64,000 nt of DNA from Toxonevra muliebris (Eukaryota > Arthropoda > Insecta > Diptera > Pallopteridae). The notes under the pieces are model-generated. The model had not been told where the DNA came from and did no database searches. It saw only the letters and a list, made by a program, of their open reading frames with translations. The position numbers and the translations under genes are program-made. Location: positions 72,482,400-72,546,399 of the forward strand of contig OY829328.1 in the NCBI GenBank assembly GCA_963691655.1. Reading direction: 5' to 3'. Positions 1 to 11,980 of this stretch are shown here, in pieces (positions within the stretch are counted from its first letter, which is position 1; every line of letters begins with the position of its first letter).

Positions 1-700
1 TAGAAAAAACCATCTCAAAAATCGAGACTCAAATCAAAAACTAGTTTAAACATCTAATAAAAATTCACACAAAAATTTAAATCATTTCTCAGACAGAAAT
101 TGAGACCGCTTGCACTCAGTCTAAAATTCAAACTAAATTAAGACAAAAAATCGAACCAAATTCGGACCACAAGGAGACCAGAATTCAGACCAAAAGAAGA
201 AAAAAATAGACAAAAAAAAAAAAACAAAATTCAAAGAGAAATTCAAACACGAATTCTGACGAACTAAGAATAAAATTCTGTCCAAAAACAGAAAAAAAGT
301 AGACAAAATGGAATTCAGACCAAACTCAAACCGAAACTCTGACCTAATTCAGAGCAAGGTTTAGACAATAAGGAGGCCAGAACTCAATTATTTCAAAAGG
401 GGAGACCAAAAATTACAAAACCAAAATCAAACCTAAATGCAGACCGAAAGTCATACAAAAACCTGACCGAAATTCAGACCCAAAGGAGATCAGAACTCAT
501 GCTAAATTCTGACAAAAAATTAGACTAAAATTAAGACATAAAATGAGACTCAAGTTGAAGTCAAAAACCAGATCAAAAATCATAGATAATTTCAAACCAA
601 GCACATCAAAACTCAAATAAAAACTCTGACCAAGTTTAGAGCCAAAATTTGGCGAAAATTCAAACCTAGAACCGAACGAGAAAAATCAAATTTATAAACA
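1..700. repeat. Short-period repeat block, GGTCTGAATT family (reverse sense)
   Basis: The block is a degenerate run of units reading roughly AAATTCAGACCAAAA, about 11-16 bases apart, with variants such as AGACCAGAATTCAGACC. The motif is not self-complementary, so the block has a direction. Here it is the reverse complement of the blocks at 3.9-5.3 kb and 47.6-48.7 kb and the same sense as 12.1-12.85 kb. No reading frame is visible. The left end lies outside the window. Confidence 0.75.
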
Positions 701-1182
701 AAGCAAAAACAGCCCAAGCTTAATTATCAAGATCTCGAAAATTAGGTTATCTCTAAGCTGACGCGAAAAATTCAGAGCTAATATTGTCGAAGTATATATG
801 ATTAACAGCTGCGGTACAGAACAATCCTTTTTGTTGTGAGAGCCTAAGGGAGCTATAGCGAAATGAGAGTTATAGCCTGCATATGAATCCGCCTATCCAA
901 GCCTTCATACCATGTCAAAGATAAGAAATTTCCTAGTAAAAATTTGAAGCAGATAATTTTTAATATTTTTTCCCGAGCATGCTTATAAAAAAAAGACGAT
1001 CTTTAAAAACTCTTCTGATGCAGCACTTTCGCCTGTTGGGCATATATATGCGCATAAACAGACATATCAGTGCCATTTCACACACTCATGCATGGCAGAC
1101 AGGAAAGTTGATGTTCATTGTGGTTATTTCATTTTATTATTCAGCGTTGTCCAAAGCGCTGAATGGCAACTGTTAACACATA
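701..1182. other. Intergenic or intronic, nothing recognised
   Basis: AT-rich sequence between the first repeat block and the TIR element. A 65-codon open frame at 979-1176 has no recognisable domain, no supporting context and looks like chance. Confidence 0.5.
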
Positions 1183-1852
1183 AATGGGGGAGTGCTGTCT
1201 AGGTTGGAACACTGTCTGTGTGTGCGAAATTGTTTGGCGCGATGAGAGAGTTCAGAGCGCAAACAGATCACACACGTGTCACAAAACTTAATGTTCAAAA
1301 ATCGAATTTTTGCAACTTTCTTCCAAATTTGGTAGTTAACATTTCTATTTAATTGTTAAAATTAATAGGCTTTGAATGAACAATGATGACAGAAGAATGT
1401 CAAAAAGTTCATAGAACTAGCAGACCAGACGATAGTTTCGGAAACCGCTACTGTTCCTCATCATTGATCTTTATGATAGTTCCCTCATTTCAACAATCTA
1501 TGTTAGTGAAAATACTGTAAATTATGATAGTTCCCTCATTTCAACAATCTATGTTAGTGAAAATACTGTAAAGTAAATGAGAATTACAAAGACAGTTATT
1601 TTCATTGATTAGTATTATTGACTTAAATCGTTCGTTGAAGTGTAGTTTGGAGCTTTATTTGGTGTTCAAATCATGCGTTTGTGGTCTGCGTAATAGGACG
1701 CAAAGTGACGTTGGAGGTTTTTTCAATAATTTTCCTTCATATTTCATTAATTTTTTCAAGGTGTTTCGACCTTGACCTAAACTGCTGATCCAATAATTTT
1801 CCAACGGAAGTTATGGGCAAAAAGTGCTCCAACCTAGACGACGTTCCCCTAC
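1183..1852. mobile_element. Non-autonomous TIR element (MITE-like), about 0.67 kb
   Basis: The two ends are inverted copies around the core GTCTAGGTTGGA (left about 1185-1213, right about 1823-1850); the outer bases are GGGGGAGTGC on one side and GGGGAACGTC on the other. There is no transposase frame. Inside, a 51-bp unit is repeated exactly in tandem at 1471-1521 and 1522-1572. Internal sequence from about 1310 to 1600 recurs near 56.09-56.34 and 56.50-56.58 kb, so the interior belongs to a dispersed family. The target duplication is not clear and the superfamily is not assigned. Confidence 0.55.
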
Positions 1853-3597
1853 ATACATACTAGTGCATACATACATACAATTATAAATACCCAGTGGGAT
1901 AGCATGTGTTTATTTTGTGAACAACTCACGAATGATGTTTATAAAACCAGTTTAGTGTCTTTCTTACTCTTAAATGTACATAGGGCTTTGCATAAGTAAT
2001 TTTCTGCCCCTTTTCCTAAATTTTTTCCTTTAACGGAACAGAATTCGTCTTTCCCACAGAGTCGTTGTTCCTTATGTCATTTTCGATCGGACTTGGGCTC
2101 TGCTTATCGAATGTAATTTGCGCTTTCTGATTTCATTATCAAAACCGGTCACTTTGTTTTTCTTGAATCATCGCTGTAAAGGGTGTTAAAATTTAAATTC
2201 AAATAAAATAATGAGATTACATAATTTCAAATTGAAAATTTACTTTATTAGAAAGATAATTCTATGCCATTAGTGTATGAATATTATTTCGGGCATGTGG
2301 CAGCCGCGGCTGGCGCGTACATGGCGTAATCTGCAGGTCCAATTTTGGATCACTTTTTCAAGTTCGAACAATGTTGTCTCAAGGCGTCCAAAGTTTCAGA
2401 AAAAATAATCCAGAGTCGTTAAATCGCACGATTTCGGTTTCAAATTGACCTTAACTAACGCTTCCTTTATAATATATAAGATGTTAGGAAGTTTTTTAGA
2501 AAGTTGCGTCTTCTTAATTGTACTAATACAGTCACATAAAGTCTATTTTATTGTTTCCAGCTCTTCATTCAGAACCAACATTCTGTTTCCGTAGATAGGC
2601 CTGACAGATTATTTTCTAAAGTTGGCCTGGGAAACAATTTCAATACATTATTTATTAATTTTCTTGCTATTTGCCCATTACTACCGAATACCAGTTAATC
2701 TCATAGAAGAATTGGAAACCCTTAAACCAAGTGCGGGAACCAGTTTTGGATAATGCCACATTACTTATATCTACATAATTTCCCACTGGGTGCATGCGCA
2801 TATGCTGGAAAGTGTTAGTTATTTTATTATAGGTAATAGTGTCGCCAATATGTGGTTTCTTTGCCACAATTTTTTCCCTCCCTTTTCTTCAATTCTTTTC
2901 GTTCTTTCTTTCTTTCTTTTACTGTGTATATTTTATTTTTATTCAATTTTTTTTATTCGCTTTTTTATTTTTTATCGTTTGGGCACCAAATTGATTTTAT
3001 GCATAGGATTTTGCAGAGATTTTCCCGTTATGCTTCTGTCCTTTGGTCAAAGTGTTTGACTTTTTCTGCTATATTTCTTTCTCATATGCTTTCATTTTGT
3101 ATTTTCATATTTTTATGTGAAGTATGGCAATTTGCTTTTTATTAAAAAGCAATTTCTGAAGCTTCTGGATTGCAATATTTATTTCCTTAGTTTTTTATTT
3201 ACGAATTGATTGAGTATGAACTAATTTTGTATTATATATTTTATTAGAAAATTTAAACTGATTTATAATTTTTATAAGAGATTATTGAAAAATTTAAGGT
3301 ATAATGTTAATAACATAATGAAATTTTTATTGCTTTTAATGCAGCTTCAACAAACATCTCTTAAGAGAATTTGATACAAGTTTTATCAATTCTTTAAATA
3401 TACAAGGATTGGAGTGATATTTGTACAATCTAGCGGAGTATTTAAAATTGTTTGTTAACCGTTCAAAACTTCCTTTTATTGCGTCATAAATGGCTCTTTT
3501 TTGTATGACTCTCGTAACTCATACTAGATACTACGATCTATAAGATCTATTGTACCAAAGCCCCAAGAAAGAAAGGAAGAAAAAAAATAAATATTAA
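1853..3597. other. Probable intron, no gene; degraded transposon traces
   Basis: AT-rich with long T-rich stretches near 2870-3000. Overlapping open frames at 2790-3145 are poly-T translations rich in Phe and Leu and carry no domain. Apart from the mariner-like trace at about 2175-2420 nothing is recognised. If the K2P exon at 5662 is correctly read as an internal or terminal exon, all of this lies in its upstream intron. Confidence 0.5.
2175..2420 (-). pseudogene. Possible 3' end relic of a mariner-type transposase
   Basis: Read on the minus strand, the fragment gives, with a frame shift, a tail of the type RGCHMPEIIF followed by a stop and an AT-rich stretch ending AAATTTTAACACCC. Some mariner-like transposases end with a similar Gly-His-hydrophobic tail just inside the terminal repeat. 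Only about 80 codons are left, with interruptions, and no catalytic residues are present. Family assignment is tentative. Confidence 0.35.
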
Positions 3598-3601
3598 ACA
3601 A

Positions 3602-3682
3602 TACCGTAGCCAGGAACCGTATTCGGGGTCTCCTGAGACAAGAGTCTGGCAAACTGTCACTAAACCACATAGGTGTGGCATG
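3602..3682 (-). repeat. tRNA-like SINE head candidate
   Basis: On the minus strand the segment reads like a decayed tRNA. It has a box-A-like GTGGTTTAGTGACAG, then CAGACTCTTGTCT where an anticodon arm would be, then a box-B-like CGAATACGGTTCCTGG. It is diverged and lacks a clean cloverleaf, so it fits a tRNA-derived SINE better than a working tRNA gene. A similar head lies at 19711-19780. Confidence 0.35.
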
Positions 3683-3840
3683 TATACCTGTATGCAGTAG
3701 ATATGTTTCAAGTAGATTTCAACAAAGAATTTTTTCAAAAGAAACTGTTGTCAACGAAACCTAAGCTCAGAATAAAGCAATTTCAAAAAAAGAACTAAAA
3801 TAAATCTGAAATTTTAAAACTAGTTCCATTATTATAGAGC

Positions 3841-5290
3841 TCAATAGTGGTTTTTCTTCTTCTTCTGGCGTTTGATTTTGAGTATTACAATATTTTATGT
3901 CTAGTTTCTGGTCTGAAGTTTGACCTGAATTGTGGTCCAATTTTTGGTCAACTTTTGTTCCGAAATTTGTCCAGTTTTGTTCGGTATTTCTGTTAAAATT
4001 TGGGTCCGGATTTTAGTCAAAATTTATCTAAATACATTTTTTTTGAATTCTGGTCTATTTTTAAGACTGAATTTTTATTTGCATTTTGGTCTGAATTATT
4101 GGTCAGGCTTTCGGTTTGAATTTTGGTTTGAATTTTAGTATGTTTCTTCTAAATTGAGGTCTGATTTTTGGTCTCAATTTTGGGCTGAATCTTCACCTGA
4201 GTTTTGCCTGAATTTCGGTCTGATTTTTGATTAGAATTATAGTCTAAAAATTGGTCTGAGTTTCGATCGCTTAACCTGATTTTTGCTTTAACTTCGGTCT
4301 GCTTTTCAGTCTGCGTTTTGGTCAGTATTTAGCATTGATTTTTGGTCTTAGTTTTGATTCGAGTTGGCCTACTTTTTGGTATGAATTTCAGTCAGAGTTT
4401 GATCTGAATTTCGGTTTAAATTTTAACCTGATTTTAATCCAGAATTTTGGTCTGAATTTTAATCTGAATTTGGGTCTGAGTTTCGGTTTCTTAGTTTCAT
4501 ATTTGGTTTGCTTTTTGGAGAGAATTTTATTTTGATTTATGAACTGGACGTTTGATGATTATATAAACTCAAGTTCTGGTCTGAATTTTGGTTTGAATGT
4601 TAGTCTGAATTGCTATCTGATTTTTTCTCTGAATTTTCAGTTTGAATTATGTGTTCTGAGGTTTGGTTTGAATTTTGGAATTTTGAATTATCTTCGAGTG
4701 TGGCCTGAATTCCGATCGCTTAGTCCGATTTTTGCTTTCATTTTGGTCTGACGTTCAGTCTAAGTTTTAGTTAGTATTTTGCTCCGATTTTTTATCCGAA
4801 TCGGTCTAAATTTAAGTCTGAATTTTAACCTGATTTTGCTCCTGGATTTTGGTCTGGGTTTCGTTTTCTTCGGTTTTCTCTGAATTTTCTGTTTGAATTA
4901 TGTCTTCTGAGGTTTGGTCTCAGTTTTAGTTTGAATTTTGAGATGAATCTTCTGCTGAGTTTGGTCTAAATTTCGGTCTGATTTTTTTTTTTTTTTTTTT
5001 TGTTCTTGCATTCTAGTCTAAAAATTGGTCTGAGTTTCGATTGCTTAGGCCGATTTTTTGCTTTAGTTTTGGACTAATTTTAAGTCTGCGTTTTGGTCAG
5101 TATTTTGTCCTGATTTTTGGTTTGAGTTTTGATCCGAATTGGTCTAATTTTTGATCAGAATTTGATCTGAATTTTGGCCTGGGTTTTAGTCGGAATTTGG
5201 GTCTGAATTTCGGTTTCTTAGTCTGAGTTTTGGTCTGATTTTTAGAGTGAATTTCATTTTGAATTATAAACTAGACGTTTCTGGTCGTTT
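3841..5290. repeat. Short-period repeat block, GGTCTGAATT family (forward sense)
   Basis: About 1.4 kb of degenerate units of the form TTTTGGTCTGAATTT, with spacing of about 11-17 bases and variants TTCGGTCTGA and GAGTTTCGATCGCTTAG. The last variant occurs at least three times, suggesting a longer higher-order unit of several hundred bases. A poly-T run sits at about 4982-5000. The open frames inside are long hydrophobic repeats (Leu, Phe, Asn, Gly) produced by the motif and are not genes. Confidence 0.8.
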
Positions 5291-5661
5291 AAAAACATAT
5301 TTGTGATCAAACATGGAACAAAATCGATTCAATATAATAGCAATTTAATAATTCTTTAAAATATGTAAGAACATCCCAAAAAATATTCGAATAATAAAAT
5401 CGAAAAACTCAAATTTTGGATCCGCAATTGACAATAATGCTCGATTTAGGCAATTTTCTTAGTTAATCGGGGAATTTAATTGCAATTTGAACCAAATAAT
5501 TAAAATTGCTGGCGAAATTTAAAAAGAAACAATATAAAAGGGTAATAGACCCTCTCAATTACTGTATATCTGAATACTACTGATAATTAAAATCGTTAAA
5601 CACACGCCCATCTGAACATGCATATTACAATCAATTTTATTTCTTTTCTTTTGTTTTATAG
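5291..5661 (+). other. 3' part of an intron ending in the K2P acceptor
   Basis: AT-rich sequence that ends in a pyrimidine tract, TTCTTTTGTTTTATAG, at 5660-5661. That is a standard 3' splice site for the following exon. No coding potential is seen before it. Confidence 0.6.
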
Positions 5662-6544
5662 TAATTGCCCACATGGGACACCATCACGCGTGCCGCTTAT
5701 ATCCGCCAGTCCAAAGAATCCAAACAACAATGCCGGCAGCAGCACAAATGATTATACAAACTCAAACTCAAAAGATTTCGATAAATCTTCTACGCGTGGA
5801 CTGATCAATGCCACAGCTGCATCTTTTCATCGGCATACATTGCATACATTTCAACGTGGCGGGAACAACGGAGGACAACGTAAAACCACAACATTTGTGC
5901 CACGACGTGGCTGTAATATGCTGCATGCAACAAATAGCGGAAGAGGGGGAAGAGAAGCCCGCAATACAACAACAGCAATGCACACAGCACATCATCATAG
6001 TATTGTCGGTATCGGAGGCTGTTATGGTGACACCACCGAAACCTCAGATGATGATGAATATATGCAACATGGCGGAACTGGCAGCGGTAGTGAACAATTT
6101 GTACTCACACAACTTGTAGCTGGTGGTGCAGATGTAGAAGATAATAATGCAAATGTGCGCGATATTGATATAGATGGTGATAATGATTCAAATGATGATG
6201 GGGATAGTGACGATGATGACGATACTGGACCCCAAGTACCCATCAGCATTGTACTTCTCATACTTATTTGTTATATTTGTCTCGGTACTGTGATCTTTGC
6301 ATTCTGGGAGAATTGGTCAATCATCGATGGCGCCTATTTCTGCTTTGTCACACTAGCCACCATCGGTTATGGTGACTTTTTACCCGAGCGTACATTTCAT
6401 GGACCACAAGTGCAATTGTTTGCATGCTGTGCGTATTTGTTATTGGGTCTTGTATTGGTCGCCATGTCATTTAGTATTCTCGAGACGCAATTAATGTGGA
6501 AATGCAAACGTATTGCAGTGCGACTGAAGTTGGCCAAGGATTGA
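5662..6544 (+). CDS. Two-pore-domain (K2P) potassium channel, last exon
   Basis: This is the C-terminal exon of a K2P (KCNK) channel, a plasma-membrane protein that carries potassium leak current. The exon starts after the acceptor at 5660-5661. The frame upstream to the ATG at 5618 is intron, so that ATG is not the start. In order the exon encodes a polar linker rich in Asn, Ser, Gly and His; an acidic Asp-rich stretch (about 6130-6230); a membrane segment starting VPISIVLLILICY; the second pore loop with the selectivity filter TIGYGD (about 6360-6375); a last membrane segment with GLVLVAMSFSILE; and a short basic tail ending RLKLAKD. The first two membrane segments and the first pore loop must lie in exons left of the window. 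The linker is long for a K2P channel. A polyadenylation signal follows at 6652. The orthologue is not named; the filter and flanking helices make the family certain. Confidence 0.9.
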
Positions 6545-6651
6545 TGATGGGAGTGCTGGTGGATTAATTGTTGTTGTTTGTGCAGCAGCAGTAGTAGCGG
6601 CGGTGATAGGAGAGCTACTGGAGTTGCACAATTTTTGTAAATTATTTATTT

Positions 6652-6657
6652 AATAAA
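6652..6657 (+). terminator. AATAAA polyadenylation signal of the K2P gene
   Basis: AATAAA lies about 110 bases after the K2P stop codon, in an AT-rich 3' region, at the usual distance for a short 3' UTR. The cleavage site is not determined. Confidence 0.55.
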
Positions 6658-6699
6658 TTTTACTTACTATTCGATTTAGTGTAAATAATTAGCAAACAA

Positions 6700-7563
6700 A
6701 GAAAAAAAAAACAAATAAATGGACAAAAAACTAAAACAAGATTATTTTGTAGTAATATTGGTGTATATATAAAATAACAAAAACAAATAAGAAAATCGTA
6801 TGTTATTTAAGAAATACTACACTTTTCATGGAGTTCTAGAGTTTCTCTCTAAATGGACAAAACTGTGCAGTTTCTCAATGGCTGCCTTGATTTAAATAAT
6901 TTTTTCTACAATGGTTAGAGAAATGTTGAAAGTATACAGATATGTAAAATAATAATGTTTATAACTTTTATAGTTGGCAAATGGAGCTCAAAGTTTTGAA
7001 GCAGAATTTTTCAAATTTTCACTACTATATCCTGTTCTCTGTTTATCTCTTTCAATATTTTTGTCTTCACTACTGCGAAATTTTCCGAAACCTGTTAAAT
7101 AGTATGAAGACTGTTCGAGTTGTGTCCATTTGCAGTTTTAATTTTTTTGCCTTCAATAATTTGTATCCCCAAAAGCAAAATCTTGACAACAATTGAGTTA
7201 TAATTATTCTGCATTAACATAAAATTTTGGTACAGTAAGAATTGGAAAAATTATGATTTAAAGTAATAGTAAAGTTTTTGAATTTTTTTGTAGAATTAAG
7301 TCCGGCGCTATGAGCAAGTGCAACATCATAGCTGTAAATACCTTGAGGAAAGAGAAACTTCATTTCATTTCCCCAGCGGATATTCTATAATTTGCTTAAA
7401 CGAATTAACAGTCTTCCTAAACCTATCGAAATGAATAAGATTCGAATAGAAATAATTTTCTCTTCTTTTCTCATAGAAAAAACATTGAAATCTTGGAAAA
7501 GGAAGCTACCCTGGGAGAATAAAACCTCTAGGAAGCAGAGTCAGCATTTATTTTCACTGAATA
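6700..7563. other. Intergenic, nothing recognised
   Basis: AT-rich sequence between the K2P 3' end and the mariner relic. The 71-codon frame at 6981-7196 has no domain. No promoter or RNA gene is seen. Confidence 0.5.
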
Positions 7564-8698
7564 AGGAGTGAGATCCAAAAAATCTTAACACACGTTTTAC
7601 CTAATAATTTTTTTCGGGTGTAAAATTTAAAAATTTCTTTGATTTAGTTATCTTTGAAAAATATGTCAGTTGTTAATTTATTGTGAGTTTGATCAAAATG
7701 AGTGAAGAAAAAGAAGTACGTCTTAAAATTATTAAAAATTTTCAAAAAAATCCAAATTGGTTCTACAAAAAATTGGCCAAAGAATTGAAGGTCTGCCGTC
7801 AAACTGTTTCCAATAACAGTTTCAGGAGAAATCGACCATCGATAGGAAACCTGGTTCGGGAAGAAAACAAGGACCACATGATGTTGGGGAAATAGAAAGG
7901 TTATTGTAAAGATCTCCAAACACATCTGGTAGAAAAGCTGCTCGGTTAGCCCAGTGCTCTGACTATTTGATGCGAAAAGTTAAAGCCAATGCAGGTTTGA
8001 AAGCATACAAAGTCCAAAAAGTTCCAGACAGGAATGCTGCAAAAAGATTAGACGCCAAAAGTAGGGCTCGGAAATTAAGATCGAATTTCATACAAAAATA
8101 TTGATGATGTATAATGGACGACGAGACTTACATATTTACTGGCAGATTTTACGCTGCTTCCGGGTCAAAATTTGTATGTTGCTGATGCTCGAGGAAATGT
8201 CGAAGAACAATTTAGAATCCAAAAGCAGACAAAATTTCCTAAAAAACTCCTGGTATGGCAAGCTATATGCAGTTGCGGCAAAAGAAGCAAATCATTTGTT
8301 ACAGTGGGCTCTATAAATACCAAAATATACATCAAAGAATGTTTGAAAAAAAGACTTCTTCTTTTCATAAGAGAGCACAATGTGTTCACAGATTTTTGGC
8401 CCGATTTGGCATCATGTCACTTCAGCAAGAAAGTGGAATGGTACCAAAGTAATACCATAGTTTTTGTACCAAAAGAGGCTAATCCTCCAAATTGTCCGGA
8501 GCTAAGACCAGTGGAGAGATATTGGGTTCTTAAAGAGCACAAAAAATGTGTCCCAAAATATCGAAGATTTTAAAAAAAGATGGGCAAACTGTTCTAAAAA
8601 GGTGTCTGAAAAAACTATCAAATTTCCAATGGAAGGCTTACCAAAAAAAAAAGTCCACGAGTTCATAAATAGTGGTTAGAACTATAAAAGTTATATAT
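7564..8698 (+). pseudogene. Truncated DD37E-type mariner transposase (copy A)
   Basis: The left terminal repeat AGGAGTGAGATC... starts at 7564 after a TA. The transposase would start at the ATG at 7698 (MSEEKEVRLKI), with an N-terminal helix-turn-helix. The later frames carry a DDETY block (first catalytic Asp, near 8120), LVWQAICSCGKRS, FWPDLASCH (second Asp) and NCPELRPVERYW (catalytic Glu). Counting from the second Asp to the Glu gives 36 residues, one fewer than the 37 expected of the DD37E (ITmD37E) family, because one residue is lost near KKVEWY. Frame shifts and stops break it into at least three frames, and the right end and its TIR are missing after GTTATAT. The homologous copy at 29.8 kb is complete at both ends. 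Confidence 0.85.
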
Positions 8699-11600
8699 TC
8701 GTGCGTAAATTTCGTGCAGGTCTAAAGTGGTGGCCAACAAATTGCAATTAGAGAAACTTATGGCGTTGATAGAGGCAAATACCCTCTGATTGCAGAGGGT
8801 ATTTTCTCAAAAGTTCTGGTGACGAAGAAATGGGAAAAATTCTCGTTGGAACTAAATGGTTTAGAACCAGTCAAAACAAAATATACTTTTGCTTGTTCCA
8901 GTTCAGCCTACTTATAATTGAATTTTATCTATTTTTGGCAAATACAATTCTCCAGGATATCTAAAGCCTCTGATAACACCACATACACTGTGGGCTGTGC
9001 AAAGCCTAAGAGTATTCTCATTCCCAATGCTTAGTTGGGAGTGATCTCTGAGCACAAAATCGCAAAGTTGTTGCCAATTTTAATAAGTTTGGAATTGATC
9101 TTGCTCATCTGCATTGCTTCAGCAGTTCATCTGTAGTGGTCATCAAGCCCACAAACGCCTCCTTGGACAGTCGAAAGTTCCGAAGAAATCTGTAAACAAA
9201 TTTTATAGATTCTAAAGCTTTTTTCGAAAGACTACACTTAATCGTTTTTTACTTCTAGCCAGTTCGATAAAGCTCTCATCCTCTTTCGATGAATCGTTGA
9301 ACCATAATTTCGTTGTAGTCGTAACTATTTTGCTTTTATTTTTTCTACTTCATTTTTAAAAAAATCGTATTTATTTTTCAAATTGATGATCAGCTGATAG
9401 ATATATACTATCGTGAACAAGCCGAAATGAGCGAAATTCACAATAGCGCTATTCTCTGTCGAAAGCTCGTCATAATACCAAACTTAAATTCGTTCGATCA
9501 GGGCATTCGACTACAGTCAAAGATCGAACGCAGTTCATAATAAGGGCTATTATTACACATTATATAAATATATTACTAAAAATATATTTGCGTAGCTGTA
9601 TGTATATCTATCAGCTCAAGGGAGGAATAAAATGTCACAATAAATCTTCTCCATTTGGTTCTCTTTTGTGTAAGTCTCTTGACTTTTCTAAAACATTGCT
9701 TTATGTCGCGTACTTTAATCTTCTGCAGTCGCTCATAGTTTTTACTGATCTTTCTCTTCTTTTACTTCCTTGGTGATTTCAGTAAATGCATAAACTTGAA
9801 AATACCAAAAGAAATATTTGAAAACTTATTAGTTCTCTTTTTTGGTCACGTCTATTTTTCGGTTTTCCTTTTGAGATTTTTTCATGTCCAGATTTATCAT
9901 ACAACGTGAGAGCGTCACTTGAACTAACCAATGTAAATTAATTTTGTGCTTTCTTTTTAGGAAATTCTTATTCCACACTGAAATAACACAATCAAAATGC
10001 AGGGTGATACTCAAATAAAAAATAATTGTTTTAAATTTATAAGTCAATTTGACGTATATCTTTCATTAAAACTCATCACACTGAATTGATAAGCACTTTC
10101 ATTAGAATGAAGCTTACGTTCAGCCATATGATGAGCATGTTTATAATATTTGATCAAAGAAGCCCTCAATCCAACTCATAGTTTAATATCCATTATTCAT
10201 TTTACTGATGAAAAAATCATACGATTTTTTTTTTGGAGTATCACAAGTATTTAAAATACGCTATAAATCACATACAAGTATACCCTAAATTATTCTATCT
10301 AATACATTTATATTATACCTACACAGACACACACAAGTATTTTATAGATAAATATTATAGTATTTTTATATACAAAATTTCCACACAAAATATAAAAAAA
10401 AAAACAGAAAAAACAATCTTTATATCCTATTAGCTTGTATTTGTATCTATGTATGTAGCAAGTAAATTCTAGCATTTAAATTAAAAACGAAAAATTAAAT
10501 AAAAAAAATAAATAAATAATTAAAATTAAATGTACAATAAAACGAAAATTTAGCAAATATGTATTTTAATTTCTGTTTTTCGTTTATAAGTAATCGCTGT
10601 AAATTTAACATTACAAAAATTCAAATAAAAAATAAAAATACAAAGAAAATCATAGATTTTACTAAAAACAAAAATATTTGTTTTACATTTACAACAAAAA
10701 AAAAAAATAATTGAATAAATAAAATGGAATGATATAATTTAATTTCAATAATTTTATTAATTTTTTTTCTTATAAAATATTCTATTTCAAAAAAATTTAC
10801 ATAGCCAAAAATTACACACACACACCTAAACAAACTTGAAAATCAACAGGAGAGCAACAGCAAAACAATATTGAAATTTGAGAATATTTGGGAACCCTCA
10901 GCGAGCTGACTGAAGCGCTGTTGCTTTACACCACTCTACTGTGAAGCTTACATCTATTACTAACATACATATAAAAAAATTTGCCTGCAGCAGCAAAAAA
11001 ACAATATGAGAGATAATAAAGAATATAAAATATTCTTAGCTTTTATTTTATATGTAGACAAACACAAAATACATTTATAAAAAAAATATCTTCTTCTGCA
11101 ATTTAATATTTTTTTGAAGCAATAACAACAATCAACATATACATACAAACAACAAAAAAATAGTCTTTGAAATATGTAAACTGCACCACCAACCAGAATC
11201 TTAGCTTTGTATTTTTAACGCTGGGTAGGTGGGGAAAGTAGCAAGCAAAAGAAAGATATGATTACATGTTTCAATTGAGGGTGTATGAAGACAAAAAGAA
11301 CATTGCCGCTTTTATATACTTGTATTTAACTATATGAAATTTAATCACTACAAACATTTACATCAATTCCAACGAGACTAAAATAATTTATTTAAATAAA
11401 ATATTTACATAACAAGCTTGAAAATAAATGAAACGAAATACTTACATACAAGTACATATGTATAAATTTTGAGAAATTTTAACAGGTCAGTAAGAGATAT
11501 TTTGGTACCTATATATTATTATCATTGCATAGAAATATATATTATATACACTATGGTATTTATGTTTGTTTGCCATATTGATTGAAAGTTTTATGCTTTT

Positions 11601-11980
11601 GCTAAAAATTTTTGTGAAAATCACTTGAGGGTATTTAAAATATTTTTAAACAAATTGTTTTAAGCAATTTAAAGCTAACTTATACACAAACATAAAAATG
11701 CATTGCTATTCTGCCAAAGTATCCCTGTCTTGCAGGTAAGTACTAATTACTAAAATTTTCGAAAGGTGCAAAAAGTAAGTAAATTTTATAACAAATTGTT
11801 ATGTGTGCAAAGCAAGTTCATTTGATCAATGCATGTGGTTGGTTTTTTTTTGGAAAATCAATTAGTATGGTAAATTCTTCAGCCTGAGGAGCCGTAGAAT
11901 ATATAGGTATGTATATATCGAAAAGTAAAATGATTAACTTAACCAAAATTGTAGATCCTATGTCTCAGCTCGGTTCATCA
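8699..11980. other. Intergenic, no gene recognised
   Basis: About 3.3 kb of AT-rich DNA with A-runs, a short CA run near 10815 and many short frames of biased composition (Lys, Asn, Phe, Tyr). I see no splice-supported coding segment, RNA gene or transposon end. The 62 to 72-codon frames here have no conserved motif. Confidence 0.5.

Noticed and set aside
2790..3145. Two overlapping frames of 89 and 97 codons
   Set aside because: Translation of T-rich DNA (Phe, Leu, Ser), without codon structure.
3932..4751. Frames of 66-70 codons that look like membrane proteins
   Set aside because: They follow from the GGTCTGAATT repeat; the same pattern arises in each repeat block.
5618..5661. ATG at 5618 as the start of the K2P protein
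   Set aside because: It lies upstream of a clear acceptor, and a channel starting here would lack the first half; the segment is intron.
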